Shown: positions 8,322-17,110 of the stretch, piece after piece
How positions within the stretch are numbered: position 1 is the stretch's first letter
Layout: each line of letters starts with the position of its first letter
Source of the DNA: Amphibacillus sp. MSJ-3
Lineage (GTDB): Bacteria > Bacillota > Bacilli > Bacillales > Amphibacillaceae
DNA: 64,000 bases
Assembly (NCBI RefSeq): GCF_018919165.1
Contig: NZ_JAHLQM010000009.1
Span: 1-64,000, forward strand
Reading direction: 5' to 3'
Program-made: the position numbers and the translations under genes
Notes under the pieces: model-generated
The model's database searches: none
Told to the model about the DNA's origin: nothing
The model's input: only the letters and a program-made list of their open reading frames with translations

Positions 8322-9737
8322 ATGGGACTGATTGATTACAGTAGAGAACCTAAATCTGATATTGCCTTTTTCGATATCAAGTCATTCTATGCCAGTGTTG
8401 AATGTGTAGAACGAGGATTAAATCCTTTAACAACATCCCTTTGTGTGATGAGTCGAGCGGATAATTCAAAGGGTTTGATTTTGGCAAGCTCACCTACTTT
8501 TAAAAAGGTTTTTGGCAGAGAAAATGTCGGCAGAAGCTATGATCTCCCATTTGATGTAAGAACACGGAAATTCCGTGGTTTCATTGCTAAGAAAAATCGA
8601 ATACCAATAACGGATGAATATGTTCGTTTTATAGAAAGTTGGGCGAAGCGGACTTTGATCGTTCCACCAAGAATGGGGTTATATATTGAGCGAAATCTTG
8701 AAATTCAAGCCGTTTTGCAGAATTATGCGCCAAAGGAAGAGATCCTTCCTTACTCTATTGATGAGGGATTCATTGATCTAACAAAATCTTTGAATTACTT
8801 CGTTAAGAGTAAAAACATGTCTAGAAAAGAGAAACTAGATTTAGTATCGAGTAAAATCCAACATGACATTTGGGCCAAAACAGGTGTTTATTCTACAGTC
8901 GGTATGAGTAATGCCAATCCGCTATTGGCGAAGTTAGCACTGGATAATGAAGCAAAACATACTAAAACAATGCGTGCAAATTGGTCCTATGAGGACGTTG
9001 AAACTAAGGTTTGGAGTATAAAAGAGATGACTGATTTTTGGGGAATTGGTCGCCGAACTGAAATTCGTTTAAATAAATTAGGGATCTATTCAATTAAAGA
9101 ATTAGCAAATACGAATCCCGATATTCTAAAAAAGGAATTTGGCATAATGGGTCTGCAATTATTTTTCCATTCAAATGGAATTGATGAAAGTAAAGTGACG
9201 GAACCTTATTGCCCTAAATCAACTAGTATTGGAAATTCACAGGTTTTACCTAAAGATTATATCCATCAACGTGATATTGAAATCGTGCTAGCAGAAATGG
9301 CTGAACAGGTAGCGATCCGACTACGGAAAAGACATCGCAAGGCAACAGTTGTCTCTATTCATGTTGGGTTTTCAAGGGATGAAGAGAAAAAGTCTATCGA
9401 TATTCAGAGGAAAATCGACCCGACGCAAAGCACACATGAGTTGACGAAACATGTACTTGAATTATTTAGAAAGAAATATAGTCATGGGGCAGTGCGGAAT
9501 ATTGCGGTAAGGTATGATGGTTTGGTCGATGAAAAATATACGGTTTATAGCCTATTTGATGATGTTGAAGCACTAGAACGCCAAGAAAAATTGGAGAAAA
9601 CGATTGATCAAATTAGAGAAGAGCATGGATTTCTTTCAATTCAAAAAGCAACAGCCTTATTTGAAAATTCAAGAAGTATTGCAAGGAGTAAGTTGATCGG
9701 TGGTCATTCTGCCGGTGGATTGGATGGCTTATCATGA
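8322..9737 (+). CDS. uvrX: Y-family translesion DNA polymerase (UvrX/YqjW-like)
   Basis: The 471-residue product is an ImpB/MucB/SamB-type polymerase that copies damaged DNA. FDIKSFYASVE (near residue 17) and YSIDEGFIDLT (near residue 144) hold the catalytic carboxylates. The finger region has ASSPTFKKVFG, and the helix-hairpin-helix region has DFWGIGRRTEIRLNKLGI. The C-terminal little-finger region follows. ATG 8322 gives the family-like start MGLIDYSREP, with GGAG nine bases upstream; 8313 is the alternative. The gene overlaps yolD by four bases (ATGA), implying translational coupling, and has a LexA-controlled promoter. Confidence 0.93.
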   Translation: MGLIDYSREPKSDIAFFDIKSFYASVECVERGLNPLTTSLCVMSRADNSKGLILASSPTFKKVFGRENVGRSYDLPFDVRTRKFRGFIAKKNRIPITDEYVRFIESWAKRTLIVPPRMGLYIERNLEIQAVLQNYAPKEEILPYSIDEGFIDLTKSLNYFVKSKNMSRKEKLDLVSSKIQHDIWAKTGVYSTVGMSNANPLLAKLALDNEAKHTKTMRANWSYEDVETKVWSIKEMTDFWGIGRRTEIRLNKLGIYSIKELANTNPDILKKEFGIMGLQLFFHSNGIDESKVTEPYCPKSTSIGNSQVLPKDYIHQRDIEIVLAEMAEQVAIRLRKRHRKATVVSIHVGFSRDEEKKSIDIQRKIDPTQSTHELTKHVLELFRKKYSHGAVRNIAVRYDGLVDEKYTVYSLFDDVEALERQEKLEKTIDQIREEHGFLSIQKATALFENSRSIARSKLIGGHSAGGLDGLS

Positions 9738-10102
9738 GTGTGGACCGAAGTTATTTGCCTTTTAAATCAGCAAGAGAATATCAAGATCGTAAAATGGCAA
9801 AATGGCAGGGTTTCTTTTTATCAGAACATACCACAGCTTTAAATAAACCAGAACAAGTCATTGATTTTAGTAATGCACTTTCACTCGCTGAAAAGGTATT
9901 ATTGATAAGTCAAGCCTACTCCAATAAATTTCTAGCAGACATCACATTTTTAGAAAATGATCAAACGAAAAATATCAAGGGATTTATTACTCATCTTTCC
10001 CATGAGCAAATTGGCATTCAAGCAAAAGAGAAATATTATTTCATTAGTCTTGAAGAAATCCTAATGATTAGTTTAGCGGAGGCGATTGAAAATGAGGACT
10101 AG
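9734..10102 (+). CDS. yolD: YolD-like family protein
   Basis: The 122-residue protein carries the YolD-like signature: an N-terminal PFKSAREYQDRKMAKWQGFFLSEHT-type region (shown here in part) and a beta-rich domain that ends in an acidic tail. YolD proteins are regularly encoded next to Y-family polymerases of the UvrX type, as here with a four-base overlap, and are thought to be partners in SOS translesion synthesis. The precise biochemical role is not known. Confidence 0.85.
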   Translation: MSVDRSYLPFKSAREYQDRKMAKWQGFFLSEHTTALNKPEQVIDFSNALSLAEKVLLISQAYSNKFLADITFLENDQTKNIKGFITHLSHEQIGIQAKEKYYFISLEEILMISLAEAIENED

Positions 10103-10391
10103 AAAATTTAAGCAAAATGAAATTCAGTTTGATTATTTTAGTGCTAATTTTCATCAATTTGAGGAAGACTTTTATAAGTTCTCCACTTTGGATACGCCCT
10201 TAACCTTCATTACAGATGATATATTATTGTCAATGGCCAACGCGCAAAAAAACTATTTCAAATTAAATGAAAAAAATGCAGTTGATTCACAAGATCACTA
10301 TTATATTTTTAAAATTAGAACATCAAATGAATCTAAGCAAATCAGAGTATATGAATATGTCAAACACACTTTGACTATCGATGATAAATAA
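10092..10391 (+). CDS. Small hypothetical protein in the SOS operon
   Basis: About 99 residues, rich in Phe, Tyr, Lys and Asn; no family recognised. It overlaps the end of yolD by 11 bases. ATG 10092 is preceded by GGAGG (10078-10082), nine bases away, which fits better than the TTG at 10086. The overlap suggests it is co-expressed with the translesion polymerase under LexA control. No signal peptide or membrane segment is visible. Confidence 0.55.
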   Translation: MRTRKFKQNEIQFDYFSANFHQFEEDFYKFSTLDTPLTFITDDILLSMANAQKNYFKLNEKNAVDSQDHYYIFKIRTSNESKQIRVYEYVKHTLTIDDK

Positions 10392-10406
10392 TAAAGAGGA
10401 GCGATA

Positions 10407-10703
10407 ATGATGCAAATAATATTAGGATTAATAGCTATCGTGGCAACTTTTATAAATCTCTATCTGTATGGAAAAGGAAAAGACTACAAGTTAGCAATGG
10501 CAATGGGTTTATCATTTACAGGATTAGCACTCCTTGCAGCATACAGTATGTTGTCTGATTGGGTAATAGCAGAAGATTGGTCTGCTTTATTAGATGTAGT
10601 ACCTACGATGAAAACAGCGTTATGGATTTCAACGATTATTTCAATTTTACTAAATATGACACCTATAATTTTAGAACGAACATTAAAAAAAGGTAGATCA
10701 TAA
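10407..10703 (+). CDS. Small three-helix membrane protein
   Basis: The 98-residue product has three hydrophobic segments (about residues 2-20, 30-48 and 70-88) and a basic C terminus (ERTLKKGRS). GAGGA stands six bases before the ATG. It lies 15 bases after the preceding small gene, so it may be the last gene of the LexA-controlled unit. Family and function are not recognised. Confidence 0.55.
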   Translation: MMQIILGLIAIVATFINLYLYGKGKDYKLAMAMGLSFTGLALLAAYSMLSDWVIAEDWSALLDVVPTMKTALWISTIISILLNMTPIILERTLKKGRS

Positions 10704-10737
10704 TAAGTGGGACTGAAGACATAGTGATGAATTGAAC

Positions 10738-10778
10738 TCCCCCCACTTATCGCTCTTACGAGTCGATTGAAGTGGGGG
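10738..10778 (-). repeat. IS605-type end hairpin (CCCCCACTT / AAGTGGGGG)
   Basis: A nine-base perfect stem encloses a loop of about 23 bases just beyond the decayed tnpB end. Such subterminal hairpins mark the right end of IS200/IS605 elements, where the guide (omega) RNA of TnpB also ends. A similar hairpin occurs at 18,039. Confidence 0.55.
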
Positions 10779-10814
10779 ATTCCTAAGAACACCAACCTAA
10801 TACCTGATTATTGA

Positions 10815-10974
10815 TTAGGCGATCCCTGTTGCATCGACAGTTAAAGGTCTGATGGCTTCAAGTTCGATATTTTTACTTGCGTTAATATCTCGATTGTGTT
10901 CTGTCTGACATGATGGGCATTGCTACTTGTCTAATTCGAAGTTCTTAGCGGCTTTATGTCGATAGCCACAAGTA
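10815..10974 (-). pseudogene. Remnant of IS605-family TnpB (OrfB), C-terminal zinc ribbon
   Basis: The minus strand reads CGYRHKAAKNFELDK, a stop, QCPSCQTEHNRDINASKNIE, then LEAIRPLTVDATGIA and a stop. The paired CxxC motifs and NRDINASKNI are the TnpB zinc ribbon. The internal TAG and lack of the RuvC part show that it is dead. The rest of 10,975-11,275 holds no gene that I can see. Confidence 0.8.
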
Positions 10975-11275
10975 GAAGGTGTTAACCAGAAAGGGAATTT
11001 CTAGCAATTGATACAACTTCCTTACTGGACCATTTTGCATTGCATTCAAGCAATGATTAAAAGATAAGTTTGATAGAAAAAATTATCGATGATAATTAAT
11101 AAATAAACTAGAAGTTACATTAAGGGACGCCAAATACACACGATAAAATTCAAAAAAACGTAAAAGAGAATTCTCATTTTCCATTGTGCATAGGCTTATT
11201 TTATAAGATAATGAATGATGTGCGATCAACAGTGCTAGCATTGTTGAAATTGTGATGGATTTGGGAGGTCTTTCG

Positions 11276-11794
11276 TTGTTATCTTACATACATTTAGGAC
11301 TAGCACTTAGTTTACCTGTTTTGATTGGCGTTTATATTTTGATGAGGACCTTAAAGTCCGAAACTAGCAAACGTATCTTATATAATAGCTTAATGCTGAT
11401 TTATATTTTACTGTTAAGTTATTTAATTTGGTTTCAAGGGTTAGGTGATGTTAGGGATCAGCTTTCGATTAATATGGAACCATTAGAAACGATTAAATTG
11501 TATATTCGTGCCTATAAAGCCAATACATTACCCCTATCTATCATTGGCGTAAATCTAGTTGGTAATGTTGTATTAATGTTTCCAATAGGATTTTGGCTTC
11601 ATTATAAACGATATGGTTTTATTCGTGTTTGTCTAGCAGCCTTATTAATCCCGATTTTATTTGAAGGTGGACAGTTTCTACTCCATCAATTCCATGTCGT
11701 GTCACGATCAGTTGATATTGATGATTGGATTTTAAACGCATTAGGGATCTTACTTGGTTATATCGTCAGTGTCGTTCATGAAAAATTCGCTTGA
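11276..11794 (+). CDS. VanZ-like family membrane protein
   Basis: The 172-residue protein has about five membrane helices and the VanZ signature near the C terminus (RSVDIDDWILNALGILLGY). VanZ proteins lower teicoplanin susceptibility in enterococci, but the general family role is unclear. I chose TTG 11276 because GGGAGG (11263-11268) lies seven bases upstream; the frame is open from 11252 but that start has no ribosome binding site. The gene stands alone in accessory DNA between the SOS operon and spoIIID. Confidence 0.75.
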   Translation: MLSYIHLGLALSLPVLIGVYILMRTLKSETSKRILYNSLMLIYILLLSYLIWFQGLGDVRDQLSINMEPLETIKLYIRAYKANTLPLSIIGVNLVGNVVLMFPIGFWLHYKRYGFIRVCLAALLIPILFEGGQFLLHQFHVVSRSVDIDDWILNALGILLGYIVSVVHEKFA

Positions 11795-12051
11795 CACTCA
11801 ATACATATTGCTAAATAAGTCATCCATATGAATGCCCTACTAAAAGGGGTAATCTATCATTATTTTACTAGAAAATATCAGTTGAAGAGCCGCTTAATTA
11901 GCTGGTCTCTTTGACTAAATGAACTAAAAAAATATTTTTTTCAAAAGCAATCAAAGCCAACCTTTCAATTCGTATCATGCTCCATTCGTCCCCTGCCTTA
12001 ATTTAATTGAATTTTTCAAAAAAACTTTTAAAAACACGGACAATCCCACAA

Positions 12052-12268
12052 GTGATAAAGTGAAACTTCATTCAGCGGGAAGGTTATCCCCGCTGAATGG
12101 GACTGGGACTGCGGTTACTCGTCCCACCGAAAACATTTGTTAGTACCACAAGGGTATGACCTAAAGGCCCTTGAACCAATCGGGCCGTTACTGTCGGTTG
12201 ATCTCCCACCTTCAATTCCTGGTTTCCTTCGAATTCTCCAAGTCGGAGTCTTACTGACAGTTGCACTG
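12052..12268 (-). repeat. Dispersed intergenic repeat, long-form copy 1
   Basis: The copy begins ATAAAGTGAAACTTCATTCA with a hairpin (CATTCAGCGGG with CCCGCTGAATG), contains one GGTTACTCGTCCCACCGAAA unit and ends TCTTACTGACAGTT. It is the reverse orientation of the copy at 18,728. An open frame across it on the minus strand is not credible as a gene. The remaining DNA from 11,795 to 12,051 shows nothing recognisable. Confidence 0.8.
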
Positions 12269-12548
12269 CGATAAAGTGAAACTTCATTCAGCGGGGGGGC
12301 ATCCCCACTGAATGGGACTGGGGCTGGGACCGTGGTTACTCGTCCAATCGAAGTGATTTGCGGTTACTCGCCCCATCGAAAATATTTGCGATTACTCGTC
12401 CCACCGAAAGCATTTGTTAGTACCACAAGGGTATGACCTAAAGGCCCTTGAATCAATCGGACCGTTACTGTCAGTTGATCTCTCACTTACAATTTTCAGC
12501 TTCCTTCGAATGCTTGAAGTGGAAATCCTACGGACATTTACACAGCGA
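12269..12548 (-). repeat. Dispersed intergenic repeat, long-form copy 2
   Basis: This is a direct tandem duplicate of the previous element, about 85-90 per cent alike over shared segments, with two extra copies of the 28-bp subunit. It lies upstream of spoIIID. Confidence 0.8.
12332..12416. repeat. 28-bp tandem subrepeat, three units
   Basis: Three 28-29 bp units of the form GGTTACTCGTCCCACCGAAA plus a short variable tail are joined head to tail (12332, 12361 and 12389). The neighbouring repeat copy has one unit at 12111-12139. Confidence 0.85.
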
Positions 12549-12705
12549 TAAAAGCATCTCAACAGGCATAATCATCCTCCACAGATAATAAAATGATACA
12601 AAAGCTTATGAAGGTCTGAGGATTTTTAATTGACTTATTAATATTATTTATTCGTGCTATCCAAACTTCCCCACCTTGACCAGACAACAAGAGGAGGCAA
12701 ATGAT

Positions 12706-12963
12706 GTGCATGATTATATTAAAGAAAGAACGATTCAGATCGGTCAGTATATTATTGACACAAGGAAAACTGTTCGAACGATTGCCAAGGAATTCGGTGT
12801 TTCAAAAAGTACAGTTCACAAAGATTTAACAGATCGCCTACCTGAACTTAATCCAGCACTTGCAAAGGAAGTTAAGGAAATTCTTGAATACCATAAATCG
12901 ATTCGGCACTTAAGAGGCGGCGAAGCAACAAAACGCAAATACGAAGGTAAAGCAACACAGTAG
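12706..12963 (+). CDS. spoIIID: Mother-cell transcription factor SpoIIID
   Basis: SpoIIID is the small DNA-binding regulator that switches mother-cell transcription from sigma-E towards sigma-K. The 85-residue product HDYIKERTIQIGQYI, then KTVRTIAKEFGVSKSTVHKD (helix-turn-helix), then EYHKSIRHLRGGEATKRKY is almost identical to the B. subtilis protein. The frame is open from 12676, but GTG 12706 gives the family start and has GAGGAGG (12691-12697) eight bases upstream. No convincing sigma-E promoter was found upstream, where the dispersed repeats end. Confidence 0.96.
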   Translation: MHDYIKERTIQIGQYIIDTRKTVRTIAKEFGVSKSTVHKDLTDRLPELNPALAKEVKEILEYHKSIRHLRGGEATKRKYEGKATQ

Positions 12964-13098
12964 TAAGGTTCAGCTGTCATCCTCTCTAAAATTATCCCTA
13001 TTTTTACTCGAGTGATTTCAATACCATCGACAACAAATCCTATTTTCAAAAAATAAGCAAGAATCAAAATTTAACATATTTTAATAAAATAGTTTATC

Positions 13099-13128
13099 TT
13101 TACTTGGCTATATATGTTATTATATACT
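13099..13128 (+). promoter_or_regulatory. Sigma-A promoter of mbl
   Basis: TTTACT (13099-13104) and TATACT (13123-13128) are spaced by 18 bases, 55 bases before the mbl start. Confidence 0.55.
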
Positions 13129-13182
13129 ATTAGAGGTATGAGGAATATAAAGGAAGTTATTTACATAGGGAGGATTGAACTC

Positions 13183-14184
13183 ATGTTTGCAAGAGATATT
13201 GGAATTGACCTTGGAACTGCAAATGTTTTAATTCATGTTAAGGGAAAAGGTGTCGTATTAAATGAACCATCCGTTGTAGCCATGGATCGCAAAAATGGAC
13301 GTGTTTTAGAAGTTGGCGAAGAAGCTCGTCGGATGGTTGGACGGACACCGGGAAATATAGAAGCGATTCGTCCTTTACGGGATGGGGTTATTGCAGATTT
13401 CGACGTCACCGAATCGATGCTAAAACACTTTATTAATAAAATTAATGTGCGTGGCATGTTCTCTAAACCGCGCATGCTCATCTGTTGCCCAACAAACATA
13501 ACTAAAGTCGAACAAAAAGCAATCAAAGAAGCAGCTGAAAAATCAGGTGGTAAAAAGATTTATTTAGAAGAAGAGCCTAAGGTTGCTGCGATTGGTGCGG
13601 GAATGGATATTTTCCAACCGAGCGGAAATATGATCGTTGATATCGGTGGAGGAACGACAGACGTTGCTGTTCTATCAATGGGTGATATTGTCACAGCACA
13701 ATCCATTAAGATGGCTGGTGACAAATTTGACATGGAAATTTTGAATTATGTAAAACGTCATTATAAACTTCTCATTGGTGAACGAACAGCTGAAGATATT
13801 AAAGTTCATGTTGCTACTGTTTTCCCAAATGGACGTAATGAATCGATTGACATTCGTGGACGAGATATGATTACAGGTCTACCAAGAACGATTACAGTTG
13901 AATCAAGTGAAATTGAGAACGCACTACGTGAACCGGTTTCAATTATTACCCATGCTGCTAAGAACATTTTAGAAAAGACACCACCAGAATTATCAGCAGA
14001 TATTATTGATCGCGGTGTCATTCTAACAGGTGGCGGGGCACTTATTCACGGAATTGACCAACTACTCGCTGAAGAATTAAAAGTTCCTGTTTTCCTTGCA
14101 GAAGAACCGATGCAATGTGTTGCTAAAGGGACAGGAATCATGTTAGAAAACATTGATAAAATCGAAAAGAAATCAATTATTTAA
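13183..14184 (+). CDS. mbl: Rod-shape-determining protein Mbl (MreB-like actin)
   Basis: Mbl is a bacterial actin that polymerises under the membrane and guides lateral wall synthesis. The 333-residue protein starts MFARDIGIDLGTANVLIHVK and has the actin-type phosphate loops, IVDIGGGTTDVAVLS, and the C-terminal LTGGGALIHGIDQLL. ATG 13183, with AGGGAGG just upstream, is chosen; an open extension to 13114 overlaps the promoter. It lies in the conserved order spoIIID-mbl-flhO-flhP. Confidence 0.96.
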   Translation: MFARDIGIDLGTANVLIHVKGKGVVLNEPSVVAMDRKNGRVLEVGEEARRMVGRTPGNIEAIRPLRDGVIADFDVTESMLKHFINKINVRGMFSKPRMLICCPTNITKVEQKAIKEAAEKSGGKKIYLEEEPKVAAIGAGMDIFQPSGNMIVDIGGGTTDVAVLSMGDIVTAQSIKMAGDKFDMEILNYVKRHYKLLIGERTAEDIKVHVATVFPNGRNESIDIRGRDMITGLPRTITVESSEIENALREPVSIITHAAKNILEKTPPELSADIIDRGVILTGGGALIHGIDQLLAEELKVPVFLAEEPMQCVAKGTGIMLENIDKIEKKSII

Positions 14185-14462
14185 TATTTCCCTGATTTGG
14201 CCGAAATATAAGATAAACAATGTATTTAATTAGAGAAAGCGTTCAAAAGTGAATGGTGCGATTTTGCAACATTTCCAAGGAGTATTCTAAATACATTGAA
14301 AATGATTTTTATTGCTGATTTTATGATAAAATAAATTTGACAATCATTTGATGATAAAACTTGGCTTCTGTCCAATCTTTATGGTGGAAGTCCAAGTTGG
14401 ATCTATCTATTCATCAATAAGAATCTATACTTATAGATCGTCAGTCAAAGGGGAGAGGTATA

Positions 14463-15287
14463 TTGTTAAGGGGATTTTATACAGCGGCAAGTGGAATGAT
14501 AACACAACAACGTCGCCAAGACACATTATCAAATAATATTGCTAATGCACAAACACCGGGATTTAAGCAAGATCAAGCGACTATTCGTGCATTCCCAGAA
14601 TTATTAATTAACCGGATGGGAAAAGAGACATTACAAACCACTCGTCCATTTTCTATACCTAATCAACAACAAATCGGTTCAATTAATACGGGCGTGTATG
14701 TCCAAGAAACAATTGCCGATCATCAACAAGGTGGACTACAAGAAACAGGTATGGCAACGGATATGGCATTAATAAATGTCGTATTGCCTGATGAATCCGG
14801 TAGTCTATTTTTTACTGTTCAAAATGCAGATGGAGAGATCCGATACACTCGTAATGGTAATTTCACGGTAGATGGTGAAGGCTACTTGACAACAAATCAA
14901 GGTTACTATGTCTTAGATCAAGCAGGTGAGCCTATTTTTACTGATGGCCAAGTTTTTTCAGTCACAGATGAAGGCCAAATTGAACTAGATGGAAGACTTA
15001 TTCCACTAAATATTTCCTACACAGAAAATGTAAATGATTTAATTAAAGATAATGAAGACCTATTTATGCTTGCAGATAATGATGGAACTATCGTTGATGC
15101 TCGAAATGTCGCAGATTTAGCATTTTCAGTTCAACAGCGCTTCTTAGAAAGTTCAAATGTCGATGAAGTTCAAACGATGACAGATATGATGCAGGCTTAT
15201 CGGTTGTTTGAAGCCAATCAAAAAGTTGTCCAAGCATACGACCAAAGTATGGATCTTGCGGTGAATCAGATCGCAAGATTAACATAA
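14463..15287 (+). CDS. flhO: Flagellar basal-body rod protein FlhO
   Basis: FlhO belongs to the FlgE/F/G rod and hook family and forms part of the distal rod. The N terminus (LRGFYTAASGMITQQRRQDTLSNNIANAQTPGFK, quoted only in essence) and the C terminus (MTDMMQAYRLFEANQKVVQA) are the paired helical regions that assemble the axial structure; the middle is beta-rich. The 274-residue product starts at TTG after a GGGGAGAGG ribosome binding site. flhP follows after 13 bases in one operon. The 278-base gap after mbl shows no gene. Confidence 0.93.
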   Translation: MLRGFYTAASGMITQQRRQDTLSNNIANAQTPGFKQDQATIRAFPELLINRMGKETLQTTRPFSIPNQQQIGSINTGVYVQETIADHQQGGLQETGMATDMALINVVLPDESGSLFFTVQNADGEIRYTRNGNFTVDGEGYLTTNQGYYVLDQAGEPIFTDGQVFSVTDEGQIELDGRLIPLNISYTENVNDLIKDNEDLFMLADNDGTIVDARNVADLAFSVQQRFLESSNVDEVQTMTDMMQAYRLFEANQKVVQAYDQSMDLAVNQIARLT

Positions 15288-15300
15288 GGAGCGATGAAGC

Positions 15301-16134
15301 ATGAGTCGAATGAATATACAAGCTGCCGTTACCATGCGTCAGCTTCAAAATAAACTCGATTTAATTGGAAATAATATTGCGAATTTAAACACGAGTGGAT
15401 ATAAAGCACAGTCAGCAAATTTCTCATCATTAATGTATCAGAACATTGATAACTTTAAAGATGTTGAGGCAAATGCAACTGGACGACAAACTCCACATGG
15501 TATTCGTCTAGGTTCAGGTGCTCGAATCGGTCATACCAATATAAACTTGTCAGCAGGTGCCTTACGTGTGACAGATCGTGGGCTTGATGTGGCTTTAATG
15601 GAGGATAACCACTTATTGCAAATTCAAGTAACTGAGAATGGAAATACAGAAACGCGTTATACTCGGGATGGTGCTCTTTATTTGCAACCTTTAGCAGATG
15701 GCCGATTGATGCTATCTACAAGTGATGGTCATCCGGTCATTGGTCAGGCGGGAACACCGATTGTTTTTGCTGAGGATATTGATGGTATTCGGATTGATGA
15801 AGCTGGACAAATTATCACAGAACGTGCAGGAAGAGAATTTATCGAAGATCAGTTAGCTCTTGTAGAAGCGGTTAGACCTCAATTTCTTGAGGCGGTCGGT
15901 GATAATTTATTCCGATTACCAGATATAACAGACACTGCCTATGTTGCTGAAGATATAGTTACTGAAGTCGCCCCACTTGAAAATTCAATTAAAAGTGGTA
16001 CACTTGAGCAGTCGAATGTTGATTTTGCTGAACAAATGGCAGAGTTATCACAGACGCAACGTGCATATCAATTTAATGCACGTACGATTACAATGCATGA
16101 TCAAATGCGCGGGCTGGTTAATCAGCTACGCTAA
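15301..16134 (+). CDS. flhP: Flagellar basal-body rod protein FlhP
   Basis: The 277-residue FlhO paralogue has the rod-family ends NKLDLIGNNIANLNTSGYKA and EQSNVDFAEQMAELSQTQRA and the same beta-rich middle. FlhO and FlhP cap the rod between FlgF/G-like subunits and the hook in Bacillus. GGAG precedes ATG 15301. The C-terminal sequence runs to the usual short end (MRGLVNQLR). Confidence 0.93.
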   Translation: MSRMNIQAAVTMRQLQNKLDLIGNNIANLNTSGYKAQSANFSSLMYQNIDNFKDVEANATGRQTPHGIRLGSGARIGHTNINLSAGALRVTDRGLDVALMEDNHLLQIQVTENGNTETRYTRDGALYLQPLADGRLMLSTSDGHPVIGQAGTPIVFAEDIDGIRIDEAGQIITERAGREFIEDQLALVEAVRPQFLEAVGDNLFRLPDITDTAYVAEDIVTEVAPLENSIKSGTLEQSNVDFAEQMAELSQTQRAYQFNARTITMHDQMRGLVNQLR

Positions 16135-16146
16135 GGAGCTTTACCT

Positions 16147-16428
16147 ATGGAAAGAACGAATATGAATCAACAAGATAAGCCGAATCAAGCACCTAATAGT
16201 AAACAAAGAAGTCGGCAAAAAAGTAAAAAACAAAAGCGAACAAAGAAACCAATTCGCCGGATTTTTCCTATTTGGCTACGTCTGATCGTGATCTTTTTGC
16301 TTGCCATATTTGCTCTTATTCTTGGTATGATTATTGGTTTTAGTGTATTAGGAGATGGGAATCCACTGGATGTCCTAAGCTTTGACTTTTGGCGTCATGT
16401 TCTTGATATTATAAATGGAGTAGAATGA
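16147..16428 (+). CDS. EpuA-like membrane protein (annotated in the family as RNA polymerase subunit beta)
   Basis: The 93-residue protein has a very basic N terminus (KQRSRQKSKKQKRTKKPIRR), one membrane helix (about residues 47-69) and the conserved tail GDGNPLDVLSFDFWRHVLDI. This is the PF11772/EpuA type of small protein. The common database name of RNA polymerase beta subunit is misleading, since there is no polymerase domain. It follows flhP by 12 bases. Its function is unknown. Confidence 0.8.
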   Translation: MERTNMNQQDKPNQAPNSKQRSRQKSKKQKRTKKPIRRIFPIWLRLIVIFLLAIFALILGMIIGFSVLGDGNPLDVLSFDFWRHVLDIINGVE

Positions 16429-16433
16429 TAGAT

Positions 16434-16470
16434 GAGCAACTTAATTAAACAATTGATTAAGTTGCTCTTT
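16434..16470 (+). terminator. Hairpin terminator after the EpuA-like gene
   Basis: GAGCAACTTAAT pairs perfectly with ATTAAGTTGCTC; only a short T run follows. Confidence 0.55.
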
Positions 16471-16543
16471 AGTCTTGACAATAATGTGAACTTGTATGAA
16501 TGAGCGTTAAATATAGAAGAGCGTAAAAGGAGTTAGAGTTAAA

Positions 16544-16966
16544 ATGTTGGACATTGAACAAATTAAAGCGACGATTCCACATCGCTATCCATTCTTACTC
16601 GTTGATGAAATCATTGAGGTTGAGGAAGGGAAACGCGTTGTGGCAAAGAAAAATGTAACAATAAATGAACCCTTTTTTCAAGGTCATTTTCCCGATTATC
16701 CAGTGATGCCAGGTGTACTTATTGTTGAAGCATTGGCACAGGCGGGAGCTGTCGCAATGCTGAGCAAGGAAGAGAACAAAGGGAAGATTGGTTTTCTGGC
16801 TGGAATAGACAAATGCCGTTTTAAGCGACAAGTTAAACCAGGTGATACATTAAGATTAGAAGTTGAGATCACCAGACTTAAAGGGCCAATAGGCAAAGGT
16901 AAAGCCAAGGCCACCGTCGATGGCGAAATAGCCTGTGAAGCCGAAATTATGTTTGCTATTCAATAA
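16544..16966 (+). CDS. fabZ: 3-hydroxyacyl-ACP dehydratase FabZ
   Basis: FabZ dehydrates beta-hydroxyacyl-ACP in fatty-acid elongation. The 140-residue hot-dog fold protein has [11 protein letters not shown] and [23 protein letters not shown], with the catalytic His in GHFP and Glu in IVEALAQ. Length and start ([16 protein letters not shown]) are normal. The ribosome binding site AAAAGGAG lies upstream. Its position after flhO-flhP matches Bacillus. Confidence 0.97.
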   Translation: MLDIEQIKATIPHRYPFLLVDEIIEVEEGKRVVAKKNVTINEPFFQGHFPDYPVMPGVLIVEALAQAGAVAMLSKEENKGKIGFLAGIDKCRFKRQVKPGDTLRLEVEITRLKGPIGKGKAKATVDGEIACEAEIMFAIQ

Positions 16967-17004
16967 GAAATTAGCTGATGCACATAATTAGTCCCAGTGA
17001 GTAA

Positions 17005-17047
17005 AAAAGGGTTCTATTTACGTTTTTTTCGTAAATAGAACCCTTTT
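17005..17047 (+). terminator. Very strong hairpin terminator after fabZ
   Basis: A perfect 18-bp stem (AAAAGGGTTCTATTTACG with its complement) has a seven-T loop and ends in TTTT. It can work in both directions, for fabZ and for the decayed transposase on the other side. Confidence 0.85.
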
Positions 17048-17110
17048 CATTTTTGTAGTGGTTTGAACGCTTTGGAGTCTTAGAGTTATTAGTCGTGAAT
17101 TTCCTTAAGT

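Noticed and set aside
12084-12287. 67-residue minus-strand open frame
   Set aside because: It lies wholly in the dispersed repeat, has no ribosome binding site and is not kept in the second copy.
12332-12416. 28-bp repeats as a CRISPR array
   Set aside because: The units abut without spacers and there are no cas genes.
12600-12700. Sigma-E promoter of spoIIID
   Set aside because: A TAATATT could serve as -35, but no -10 similar to CATACAHT lies at a proper distance.
16147-16428. RNA polymerase beta subunit
   Set aside because: Only a small basic membrane protein; the name used for this family in databases does not reflect any polymerase domain.
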